From JAFLUQ01 sp964442035 (GTDB lineage: Bacteria > Bacillota > Clostridia > UMGS1883), in the NCBI GenBank assembly GCA_964442035.1, contig CAYTWZ010000035.1:1-16500 (forward strand): a stretch of DNA of 16,500 nucleotides, read 5' to 3'. Positions 8,344 through 14,255 of this stretch are shown here, piece by piece (within the stretch, counting starts at the first letter, position 1; each line of letters starts with the position of its first letter). The position numbers were made by a program, and so were the translations under genes. The notes beneath the pieces were generated by a model that did no database searches, was not told where the DNA came from, and was given only the letters and a program-made list of their open reading frames with translations.

Positions 8344-9300
8344 ATGCGTGAAATCAATATCAACGAGATCGAAAATGTGAAAATCGGTTCTGCTCAGGAC
8401 GTGAAAGCAGCAACCGGCTGTACCGTTATAATATGTGAAAAAGGCGCCCCCACCGGCGTTGACGTCCGTGGCGGCGGCCCCGCCAGTCGTGAAACCGAGC
8501 TTTTGAGCCATCAAGCCGATTGCGACAGGGTTCACGCCGTGCTTCTCAGCGGCGGCAGCGCTTACGGCCTTGACGCGGCCGGTGGAGTGATGGAGTATCT
8601 TGAGGGCAAAGGCATAGGTCTGCCGGTGGGACCGAACGTGGTAGTCCCACTGGTGTGTCAATCCTGTATATTTGACCTTGGCATCGGATCTTCAAGTGTA
8701 AGGCCTGATAAGGCCATGGCCTACCGAGCCTGTGAGGATGCCCAGCTTAACGACCCACGTCCGGGTAACTGCGGCGCCGGTACAGGAGCTACTGTAGGCA
8801 AGCTCCTTGGACCTAAGTTTGCTATGAAGTCCGGGCTGGGCATATACGCCGCAAGTTTGGGTAGGCTTAAGGTAGGAGCTGTAGTGTCGGTCAATGCCTG
8901 CGGCGACGTAATCGACAGTGATACCGGCAAAATCATCGCCGGACTGCTTAACGATGAAAAAACAGGCTTCCGAAACAGTGAGGAAACAATGTACAAAATA
9001 GCCGCCGAGCTGCCATCGGGGAATACAACTATTGCCGCCGTAATCACAAACGGCAAATTTAACAAGGCTCAAATGACCAAAATCGCTCAGATGGCACAGG
9101 ACGGCCTGTCACGGAGTGTCTGCCCCGTGCATACAACTATGGATGGTGACACGGTTTATGCAATGAGCGTGGGCGATGTGGAATGCGACGTCAACCTTTG
9201 CGGCACCTTGGCGGCAAGGGTATTGGCTAGGGCTATACGTTCCGCTGTGCTGACTTCCGAAGCAGCCTACGGACTTCCCTGCGCCGGCGATATACATTAA
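8344..9300 (+). CDS. P1 family (S58, DmpA/BapA-type) aminopeptidase
   Basis: A 318-residue member of the self-processing DmpA/BapA N-terminal nucleophile family, whose characterised members act as L-aminopeptidase/D-esterases or beta-peptidyl aminopeptidases. Conserved features are the start with GCTVIICEKGAPTGVDVRGGGP, LLSGGSAYGLDAAGGV (68-82), GNCGAGTGATVGK (141-153) and SGNTTIAAVITN (225-236). By analogy with BapA, autocleavage would fall between Asn227 and Thr228, making Thr228 the catalytic N-terminal nucleophile of the small chain. There is no signal peptide. I prefer ATG 8344, which follows AGGGTG (8332-8337) by 6 bases, over the in-frame GTG at 8335 inside that site. It lies 10 bases after the ECF S component. 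The natural substrate is unknown. Confidence 0.9.
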   Translation: MREININEIENVKIGSAQDVKAATGCTVIICEKGAPTGVDVRGGGPASRETELLSHQADCDRVHAVLLSGGSAYGLDAAGGVMEYLEGKGIGLPVGPNVVVPLVCQSCIFDLGIGSSSVRPDKAMAYRACEDAQLNDPRPGNCGAGTGATVGKLLGPKFAMKSGLGIYAASLGRLKVGAVVSVNACGDVIDSDTGKIIAGLLNDEKTGFRNSEETMYKIAAELPSGNTTIAAVITNGKFNKAQMTKIAQMAQDGLSRSVCPVHTTMDGDTVYAMSVGDVECDVNLCGTLAARVLARAIRSAVLTSEAAYGLPCAGDIH

Positions 9301-9320
9301 AACTAAAAGGAGGCTGCCTG

Positions 9321-9773
9321 ATGGACGGGATTTTGTCAAGAATATTGACGTATATATTTGTGATAATCATTTACCTTTTTATTTACGCCATTATAAGAAT
9401 GATCTTTCTTGATATACGCGCCATGAACCGCAAAAAAAGCGGCGGTCTTGCTGAGGCGTATCTCAAGCTTATCAACCTCAGGCGGGACTTGGATTTCAAC
9501 ATTGACGAAAGCTATGAGCTGGAGGATGACGAGATCATTGGCCGGGGGAACAAATGCACGCTACGTCTGGCGGACAAATATCTCAGTATACGTCACTGCC
9601 GTATATACAAATCTGACGGTAGCTTCTTTATTGAGGACTTAGGCAGCACAAACGGCACCTTCCTCAACGGTGACGAGCTCACCAATGAGGCTGTGGAGCT
9701 GATCGACGGTGACAAGATATCCATCGGCAGACTCAACTTTATCTTTGTTATGCCAAAAACGGAGGCGAAATAA
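9321..9773 (+). CDS. Membrane-anchored FHA-domain protein
   Basis: A 150-residue protein has one N-terminal membrane segment (about 8-30), a basic stretch that should place the rest in the cytoplasm, and a C-terminal forkhead-associated domain (about 72-143). The phosphothreonine-binding residues are present: Gly-Arg at 74-75, Ser89 and His92 in the SIRH motif, and Asn111-Gly-Thr in STNGTF. FHA domains bind phosphothreonine on partner proteins, usually targets of Hanks-type kinases, but no kinase gene lies in this window. The SD AAAGGAGG (9306-9313) is 7 bases from the ATG. It is followed after one base by a SEDS gene and then a PBP gene, an order like the FhaB-RodA-PbpA part of actinobacterial cell-wall operons. 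A role in recruiting or regulating that machinery is inferred. Confidence 0.9.
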   Translation: MDGILSRILTYIFVIIIYLFIYAIIRMIFLDIRAMNRKKSGGLAEAYLKLINLRRDLDFNIDESYELEDDEIIGRGNKCTLRLADKYLSIRHCRIYKSDGSFFIEDLGSTNGTFLNGDELTNEAVELIDGDKISIGRLNFIFVMPKTEAK

Positions 9774-9774
9774 C

Positions 9775-11037
9775 ATGCGAGAAACCTCCAGTGTGAAGCC
9801 CCTGTTCTATATAATTCTGCTTAATATTGTGGGCGCGGCGCTCATCTCAATATATTACGGTCAGATCAATTCTCAGGCAATAATACTGACCGGAGCCATA
9901 TGCGCAGCAAGTATCATCAGCTACATTGTGGTCACTCTGGCAGACATTGGGGACGCATATCTTTATCTGATTATATCCGTCCTTGGCAGTGTAGGCTGTA
10001 TTATGCAGCTTCGTATCAAGCCCGAGTACGGCACAAGGCAACTCAAATGGTTTTTGGTTGGGACTGTATGCTACTTCGGGACAATGCTTTTGTACCGGCT
10101 TTTTAATAAGCGTCTCCGGTTCTGGTCGCCTTTCTATTTCGGGGTCAGTGTAGCTCTTTTCGTGGCCACTATGATTTTCGGGCGCACCTCCCACGGCTCA
10201 CAGAACTGGATCATCATCGGCAAGCTTTCCGTGCAGCCCAGCGAGCTTATACGTATATTGTTTATTATGACCATTGCGTCAATATTTACTATCCGTATAC
10301 CCAAGCGGTTGCTGGATAAACTGCCTGTCAGGATCAAGCCAAAGATGTTGCGCCTCTTTGCGGTGTCCTTTGTGACAGCAATCAATGCCGGATTTCTCCT
10401 GCTCCAAAGGGAGTGGGGATTGACACTGCTGTTTTTGGCGACATATCTTGCTTTTATATATGTGTACGGAGCCAGCCGTATATATTTGGCTATTAACGCG
10501 GTGGGGACCGTACTGGTGGGATATTTCGGAGCCACACATATGAGCCACATAAAGGTAAGATTTGACACATGGCTTCACCCCTTTGCGGACGCGTCCGGAA
10601 AGGGCTACCAGATCACGCAGTCCCTTTTTGCCATAAGCGAGGGAGGCTTTGCCGGTCGAGGTATAGGCGAGGGCAGCGTTTATTTCATTCCCGAGGTGCA
10701 TTCTGACTTTATTTTTTCGGCGATATGTGAGGAAATGGGCGTTTTGGGAGGCGTGGCCATAATAATGCTGTATTTTGTGCTGGTGTATCGCGGCTTTAAG
10801 ATTACTCTTTCATGTACAAACAAATTCAACAAGGCTGTGGCCTTCGGACTAAGCGTAATATTGGGTCTACAGACCTTCATCATTATTGGCGGAGTAACAA
10901 AAATGATACCTCTTACAGGTATTACACTGCCCTTTATAAGCTATGGAGGCAGCAGCATGCTCACCACCTTTGCCGCTTGCGGGATATTACAGGCGATCAG
11001 CGGGATAAAGGAGGAAATAAGCGATGAAATACAATAA
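9775..11037 (+). CDS. SEDS peptidoglycan glycosyltransferase (FtsW/RodA/SpoVE family)
   Basis: A 420-residue membrane protein of the SEDS family, which polymerises lipid II into glycan strands together with a class B PBP. About ten hydrophobic segments are visible. Family motifs include QPSEL (154-158), GKGYQITQSLFAISEGG (275-291), PEVHSDFIF with Asp311 at the position of the catalytic aspartate of RodA and FtsW, and LPFISYGGSS (385-394). The start at 9775 is supported by GGAGG (9761-9765) 9 bases upstream; the open frame extends 22 codons further up but has no such site. Whether it serves elongation, division or sporulation cannot be settled from sequence. The FHA and short PBP neighbours favour a RodA-like role. 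It overlaps the PBP gene by 14 bases. Confidence 0.93.
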   Translation: MRETSSVKPLFYIILLNIVGAALISIYYGQINSQAIILTGAICAASIISYIVVTLADIGDAYLYLIISVLGSVGCIMQLRIKPEYGTRQLKWFLVGTVCYFGTMLLYRLFNKRLRFWSPFYFGVSVALFVATMIFGRTSHGSQNWIIIGKLSVQPSELIRILFIMTIASIFTIRIPKRLLDKLPVRIKPKMLRLFAVSFVTAINAGFLLLQREWGLTLLFLATYLAFIYVYGASRIYLAINAVGTVLVGYFGATHMSHIKVRFDTWLHPFADASGKGYQITQSLFAISEGGFAGRGIGEGSVYFIPEVHSDFIFSAICEEMGVLGGVAIIMLYFVLVYRGFKITLSCTNKFNKAVAFGLSVILGLQTFIIIGGVTKMIPLTGITLPFISYGGSSMLTTFAACGILQAISGIKEEISDEIQ

Positions 11038-12424
11038 GAAGATAATTTCTATCCTTGTGTTGATGTGTGTCCTGTTCCTGAGCCTGGTGGTGTATCTGAC
11101 GTATTTTTCTCTGTTCAAGGCCGGTGAGCTTAAAAACTCAAACTACAACCGGCGCCTTTGGGAGCGGGAGGAAAGCGTTATCCGAGGTAGCATCTATGAC
11201 AGAAATGGAACTGTGCTTGCCGAAAGCAAGCTTGACAGCGACGGCACACAGACCCGTGTTTACCCCTATGGCGGTTTGTACGCCCATGTTATAGGCTATA
11301 ACGCCAAAAGCTATGGAAAAACAAATCTTGAGCTTGAGTATAACGACTATCTGCTTAAGACCGAGGGCTTGGCCGAAATACTTCAATACGGCATGGACGC
11401 CGACGATATGAACCACGGCTGTGATCTGATAACTACCATTGACCATGATCTTATGGAGACAGCAAGGGATGACCTTAAGGGGCGCAACGGCGCTGTTGTG
11501 GCTCTTAATCCAAAAAACGGAGAGGTGTTGTGCCTTTACTCCAATCCCACCTTTGACCCCAACGAGTCTTCCCTTACCGAAAACTGGGCCGACCTTTCCG
11601 CTCAGGATGACAGTCCCTTCCTACCCCGTGCTACCAAGGGACTTTATGCTCCCGGCTCTACCTTTAAGATCGCGGTGACAGCGGAGGCGCTTAAAAACGG
11701 AATGGAGGATTATACGGTTGAGGATGAGGGTTCAACGGTCATCGACGGCTACAAGGTAAGCAATGCCGGTGGCAAGGCCTACGGCAATATTGATCTTAAG
11801 GCCGGATTCAAATATTCCAGCAATGTATTGTTTTCAAACCTTGGCGTAGAGCTTGGAGCCGACGCTCTTAAGTCCACAGCCGAAAGCTTTATGATTACCC
11901 AAAAAATACCCTTTGATATTGAGACCTCGACTCCTGTATGGAAGTACACGGACATGACCAAGACCCAGCTTGCCGCCGTAGGCATAGGTCAGGGACAGAT
12001 GCTGACTACGCCTCTCAATATGGCGATGGTTGCCGCCGCAATAGCCAACGATGGTGTAATGATGAAGCCATATCTTGTGGAAAGCGCTATTTCTCAAAAC
12101 GGCGTTTCCGCATACAACGCAAAAACTCAGGTGCTGACTACGGTCACGTCTCCCGACATAGCCCGCAAGATCGGGGACTATATGCAGGCCTGCGTTGAAA
12201 GCGGCACCGGTGCCAATGCCCGTATAAGCGGAATAACCGTAGCCGGCAAAACCGGTACAGCGCAAAACGAGCGTGAGGGCAAGGATCATGCATGGTTTGT
12301 CTGCTATGCGCCCAAGGAGGATCCTCAAATAGCCGTAGCCGTATTTATTGAATACAGCGGTAGCAGCGGCGGCACTGTGTGCGCACCTATAGCAAGGGAT
12401 ATAATACAGGAATGGCTGCAGTAG
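11024..12424 (+). CDS. Class B penicillin-binding protein (PbpA-like transpeptidase)
   Basis: A 466-residue transpeptidase that should crosslink peptidoglycan as partner of the adjacent SEDS protein. A short cytoplasmic N-terminus and one membrane anchor (about 8-28) lead to a short pedestal domain. The transpeptidase domain (about 155-466) has all three active-site motifs: Ser212-Thr-Phe-Lys215, Ser265-Ser-Asn267 and Lys409-Thr-Gly411. It is shorter than typical FtsI or PBP2 and lacks PASTA repeats, resembling actinobacterial PbpA. AGGAGG (11009-11014) lies 9 bases before the ATG, which is inside the SEDS gene, so translation is probably coupled. It is the last gene of the packed run and is followed by the structured intergenic region. 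Confidence 0.93.
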   Translation: MKYNKKIISILVLMCVLFLSLVVYLTYFSLFKAGELKNSNYNRRLWEREESVIRGSIYDRNGTVLAESKLDSDGTQTRVYPYGGLYAHVIGYNAKSYGKTNLELEYNDYLLKTEGLAEILQYGMDADDMNHGCDLITTIDHDLMETARDDLKGRNGAVVALNPKNGEVLCLYSNPTFDPNESSLTENWADLSAQDDSPFLPRATKGLYAPGSTFKIAVTAEALKNGMEDYTVEDEGSTVIDGYKVSNAGGKAYGNIDLKAGFKYSSNVLFSNLGVELGADALKSTAESFMITQKIPFDIETSTPVWKYTDMTKTQLAAVGIGQGQMLTTPLNMAMVAAAIANDGVMMKPYLVESAISQNGVSAYNAKTQVLTTVTSPDIARKIGDYMQACVESGTGANARISGITVAGKTGTAQNEREGKDHAWFVCYAPKEDPQIAVAVFIEYSGSSGGTVCAPIARDIIQEWLQ

Positions 12425-12469
12425 TATCATCCGGGAGACCGGAGGGGTTTTCTCTTTGAATTTCAATAA

Positions 12470-12682
12470 AGGCTGAAAGCCCGTCATGGGGCGCTTTCGG
12501 TGGGAGAAAGGATCTCCCACCGAAAAACGAAAGGGTAGCCCGCCACCTTAGAGGGTGCCCTCTGCCGGTGGCAGCCTCTGCGAAGCAGAAGCATCGACCG
12601 AGTCGGTAGACGAGACCCGGGGGACATCTTTCGTTTAGTTATTATGGGAACTTTTGTCGTTCGACAAAGGCTCCCTTTTTTT
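12470..12682 (+). ncRNA. Candidate structured non-coding RNA of unidentified family
   Basis: The region between pbp and spoIIAA is unusually rich in complementary segments. Hairpin A pairs GAAAGC (12475-12480) with GCTTTC (12493-12498). Hairpin B is a perfect 13-bp stem (12495-12507 with 12513-12525) with loop AAGGA. A 9-bp helix AAACGAAAG (12525-12533) with CTTTCGTTT (12628-12636) encloses three more hairpins: GCCACC/GGTGGC (12542-12547 with 12567-12572, with AGAGG/CCTCT inside), TCTGC/GCAGA (12577-12581 with 12585-12589) and ACCG/CGGT (12597-12600 with 12604-12607). An intrinsic terminator ends it. I do not recognise it as tmRNA, RNase P, SRP, 6S or a common riboswitch. It could be an independent RNA, a processed pbp 3' end, or a copy of a dispersed repeat. 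The strand is inferred from the terminator. No strong promoter is visible; a TATAAT (12400-12405) within the end of pbp has only a poor -35. Confidence 0.55.
12646..12682 (+). terminator. Intrinsic terminator ending the pbp/structured-RNA transcript
   Basis: GGGA (12646-12649) pairs with TCCC (12672-12675), and CTTTTGTCG (12651-12659) pairs with CGACAAAGG (12662-12670) with one wobble. Seven T residues (12676-12682) follow directly. This is a strong rho-independent terminator and separates the upstream run from the spoIIA operon. Confidence 0.9.
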
Positions 12683-12685
12683 GTC

Positions 12686-12714
12686 AAAGGAAAAATACAT
12701 CATACGGCGAATAT
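12686..12714 (+). promoter_or_regulatory. Candidate sigma-H promoter of the spoIIA operon
   Basis: Positions 12686-12694 fit the Bacillus sigma-H -35 consensus RNAGGAWWW, and 12706-12714 fit the -10 consensus RNNGAATWW, with 11 bases between. The GAAT core is at 12709-12712. Transcription would start near 12720, just ahead of the spoIIAA ribosome-binding site (GAGGAAAGGG, 12721-12730). Sigma-H is the known driver of spoIIA in Bacillus, and no sigma-A style promoter competes here. The call rests on consensus matching plus context. Confidence 0.7.
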
Positions 12715-12738
12715 CATTTTGAGGAAAGGGTTGATTAT

Positions 12739-13092
12739 ATGATCAAGGAATTTATAGACTGCGGCAACACCCTTGTTGCGGTTTTGTGCGGTGAAATAGA
12801 CCAATACAGCGCCGCGTATCTTCGAAGTAAAATTGACATTGAATTTGAGCTTTGTCGAAAGAAAAATCTTGTGCTTGATTTAACAGATGTCACATTCATG
12901 GACTCGGCCGGAATAGGTCTGATAATAGGGCGCAGCAAAAATCTTGCGTCAATAGGCGGCGGCTTTGCTCTGGCGGCATCAGACCCAAAGCTTAAGCGCA
13001 TTATCGAGCTAAGCGGCGTGACAAAAATGGTTGGCTTATTTCCAAATTACAGAAGTGCGGTGGAGGGGCTTGTAAATGAACAGTATAAATAA
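12739..13092 (+). CDS. spoIIAA: Anti-sigma F factor antagonist SpoIIAA
   Basis: A 117-residue STAS-domain protein. In its unphosphorylated form SpoIIAA binds the SpoIIAB-sigma F complex and frees sigma-F in the forespore; SpoIIAB inactivates it by phosphorylation and SpoIIE reactivates it. The phosphorylatable serine is Ser56 in FMDSAGIGLIIGR, equivalent to Ser58 of the Bacillus protein, and the GEIDQYSA segment (18-25) matches the nucleotide/partner-binding loop. Length is typical. GAGGAAAGGG (12721-12730) precedes the ATG by 8 bases. It is first in a three-gene operon with the classical order, and its 3' end overlaps spoIIAB by 17 bases. SpoIIE is not in the window. Confidence 0.97.
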   Translation: MIKEFIDCGNTLVAVLCGEIDQYSAAYLRSKIDIEFELCRKKNLVLDLTDVTFMDSAGIGLIIGRSKNLASIGGGFALAASDPKLKRIIELSGVTKMVGLFPNYRSAVEGLVNEQYK

Positions 13093-13498
13093 TTATATGA
13101 AAACCGAATTCCAAGCCTTGGATATCAACGAAAGCCTTGCAAGAGGGGTGGCGGCTTTTTTCATTATGCCCCTTGACCCTACAATTGAGGCTGTGGCAGA
13201 CGTTAAGACCGCTGTCAGCGAAGCAGTAACCAATGCCGTGATCCATGGCTACAGGGGACGTGAAGGCACCGTAACGATGGAGCTTGAACTGAGAGACAGG
13301 CTCTTGACAGTCGTTGTTACGGACAATGGGGCAGGCATTGAGGATATCCAAAAGGCTATGACCCCTATGTTCACCACTCAGCCTGAGGCGGAGCGCAGCG
13401 GAATGGGCTTTACTATCATGGAAAGCTTTATGGACAAGCTAAGTGTTGAAAGCGCATTGGGCAAGGGTACCCGTGTAACTATGAAAAAGCAGCTTTAG
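13076..13498 (+). CDS. spoIIAB: Anti-sigma F factor / serine kinase SpoIIAB
   Basis: A 140-residue GHKL-fold kinase that holds sigma-F inactive in the predivisional cell and phosphorylates SpoIIAA on its conserved serine. The N box is VSEAVTNAVIHGY (47-59, with Glu49 and Asn53), the G1 box is DNGAGI (83-88), and SGMGFTIMESFMD (108-120) forms the glycine-rich ATP lid region. Length equals that of characterised homologs. The ATG at 13076 lies inside spoIIAA and has GGAGGGG (13062-13068) 7 bases upstream, so coupled translation of antagonist and kinase is likely, which suits two proteins that work in a fixed ratio. sigF follows 9 bases after its stop. Confidence 0.97.
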   Translation: MNSINNYMKTEFQALDINESLARGVAAFFIMPLDPTIEAVADVKTAVSEAVTNAVIHGYRGREGTVTMELELRDRLLTVVVTDNGAGIEDIQKAMTPMFTTQPEAERSGMGFTIMESFMDKLSVESALGKGTRVTMKKQL

Positions 13499-13507
13499 AG
13501 GGTACAT

Positions 13508-14203
13508 ATGCACGACGAAACAAAAGAGCTCATACGCCGTGCCCAGAACGGGGACAATGATGCAATGGAGGCTATCGTTTCGGCCAATTGTGGACTGATT
13601 TACAGTGCTGCCCGCCGTTTTATTGACAGAGGCGAATGGGATGACCTTTGCCAGCTGGGTGCAATTGGCCTTATCAAGGCTGTCCGCCGCTTTGATTTCG
13701 GCTACAACGTGGAGTTCTCAACCTATGCTGTACCAATGATAATAGGGGAAATCAAGCGTTTCCTTCGTGATGACGGAATGATCAAAGTAAGCCGCGGGCT
13801 TAAGGAGCTTGCACGCCGAGCTTACAGTCTTATGGACGGGGAGGACATAAGCATCAGCCGCCTAGCCGAAAAGCTGAACGTGACGGCGGAGGAACTGACT
13901 GAGGCTCTGGAGGCGTCCCGGCGTCCGGACTCAATCGACCGCAGTGTTTCCGATGGAGACGGGCATCCTATGCGGCTGATGGATATCATACCCTGCGATG
14001 ACAGGGAAGACGAGCTTCTGACACGAATATGTCTTAAGCAGGCAATTATGGAACTGCCTCCCCGGGACAGAATGATAATAGCGCTCAGGTATTTTAGGGG
14101 CAAGACTCAGTCTCAGGTAGCCGAGGAGTTGGGGCTCAGTCAAGTGCAGATATCACGCCTTGAAAAAAAACTCCTTGCCGCTATCAGGGAAAAGATCGGT
14201 TAA
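13508..14203 (+). CDS. sigF: RNA polymerase sporulation sigma factor SigF
   Basis: A 231-residue sigma-70 family protein, the first forespore-specific sigma factor. Region 2 is visible from about 25, with DLCQLGAIGLIKAVRRFD (46-63) as 2.1/2.2 and FSTYAVPMIIGEIKRFLRDDG (70-90) as the -10-binding 2.3/2.4 part. Region 3 follows near 92-138, and region 4 ends with the helix-turn-helix QSQVAEELGLSQVQISRLEKK (201-221). It is somewhat shorter than Bacillus SigF, as is common in clostridia. Position third after spoIIAA and spoIIAB identifies it as SigF rather than the related SigG. GAGGG (13498-13502) is 5 bases upstream. No terminator follows, and a new promoter begins 8 bases after the stop. Confidence 0.96.
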   Translation: MHDETKELIRRAQNGDNDAMEAIVSANCGLIYSAARRFIDRGEWDDLCQLGAIGLIKAVRRFDFGYNVEFSTYAVPMIIGEIKRFLRDDGMIKVSRGLKELARRAYSLMDGEDISISRLAEKLNVTAEELTEALEASRRPDSIDRSVSDGDGHPMRLMDIIPCDDREDELLTRICLKQAIMELPPRDRMIIALRYFRGKTQSQVAEELGLSQVQISRLEKKLLAAIREKIG

Positions 14204-14210
14204 TAAGGTA

Positions 14211-14239
14211 TTGACATACGACAAATTTTGCGGTATTAT
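14211..14239 (+). promoter_or_regulatory. Sigma-A promoter downstream of sigF
   Basis: TTGACA (14211-14216) and TATTAT (14234-14239) are separated by exactly 17 bases. The predicted start near 14246 leaves only about 10 bases before the next ATG, and the SD-like AGGTG (14246-14250) would lie at the very 5' end of the RNA. Confidence 0.82.
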
Positions 14240-14255
14240 TTATATAGGTGATCAA

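Noticed and set aside
12431..12457. CCGG-GAGA-CCGG mini-hairpin followed by a pyrimidine-rich stretch just after the PBP stop
   Set aside because: The stem is only 4 bp and the T run is interrupted, so I do not call it a terminator; the strong one lies at 12646-12682.
11834..12520. 228-codon minus-strand frame opposite the PBP gene
   Set aside because: It covers the transpeptidase domain in antisense and extends into the structured intergenic region; composition is that of a shadow frame.
12484..12687. Minus-strand 67-codon frame across the intergenic region before spoIIAA
   Set aside because: It runs antisense through the inverted repeats and terminator, is rich in Arg, Ser and Pro as expected from a structured GC-rich RNA, and has no recognisable domain.
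12425..12738. Possibility that the intergenic RNA is a cobalamin, FMN or other common riboswitch, or a group II intron or retron RNA
   Set aside because: I could not find the conserved core sequences of these elements, and no reverse transcriptase or fitting downstream gene is present.
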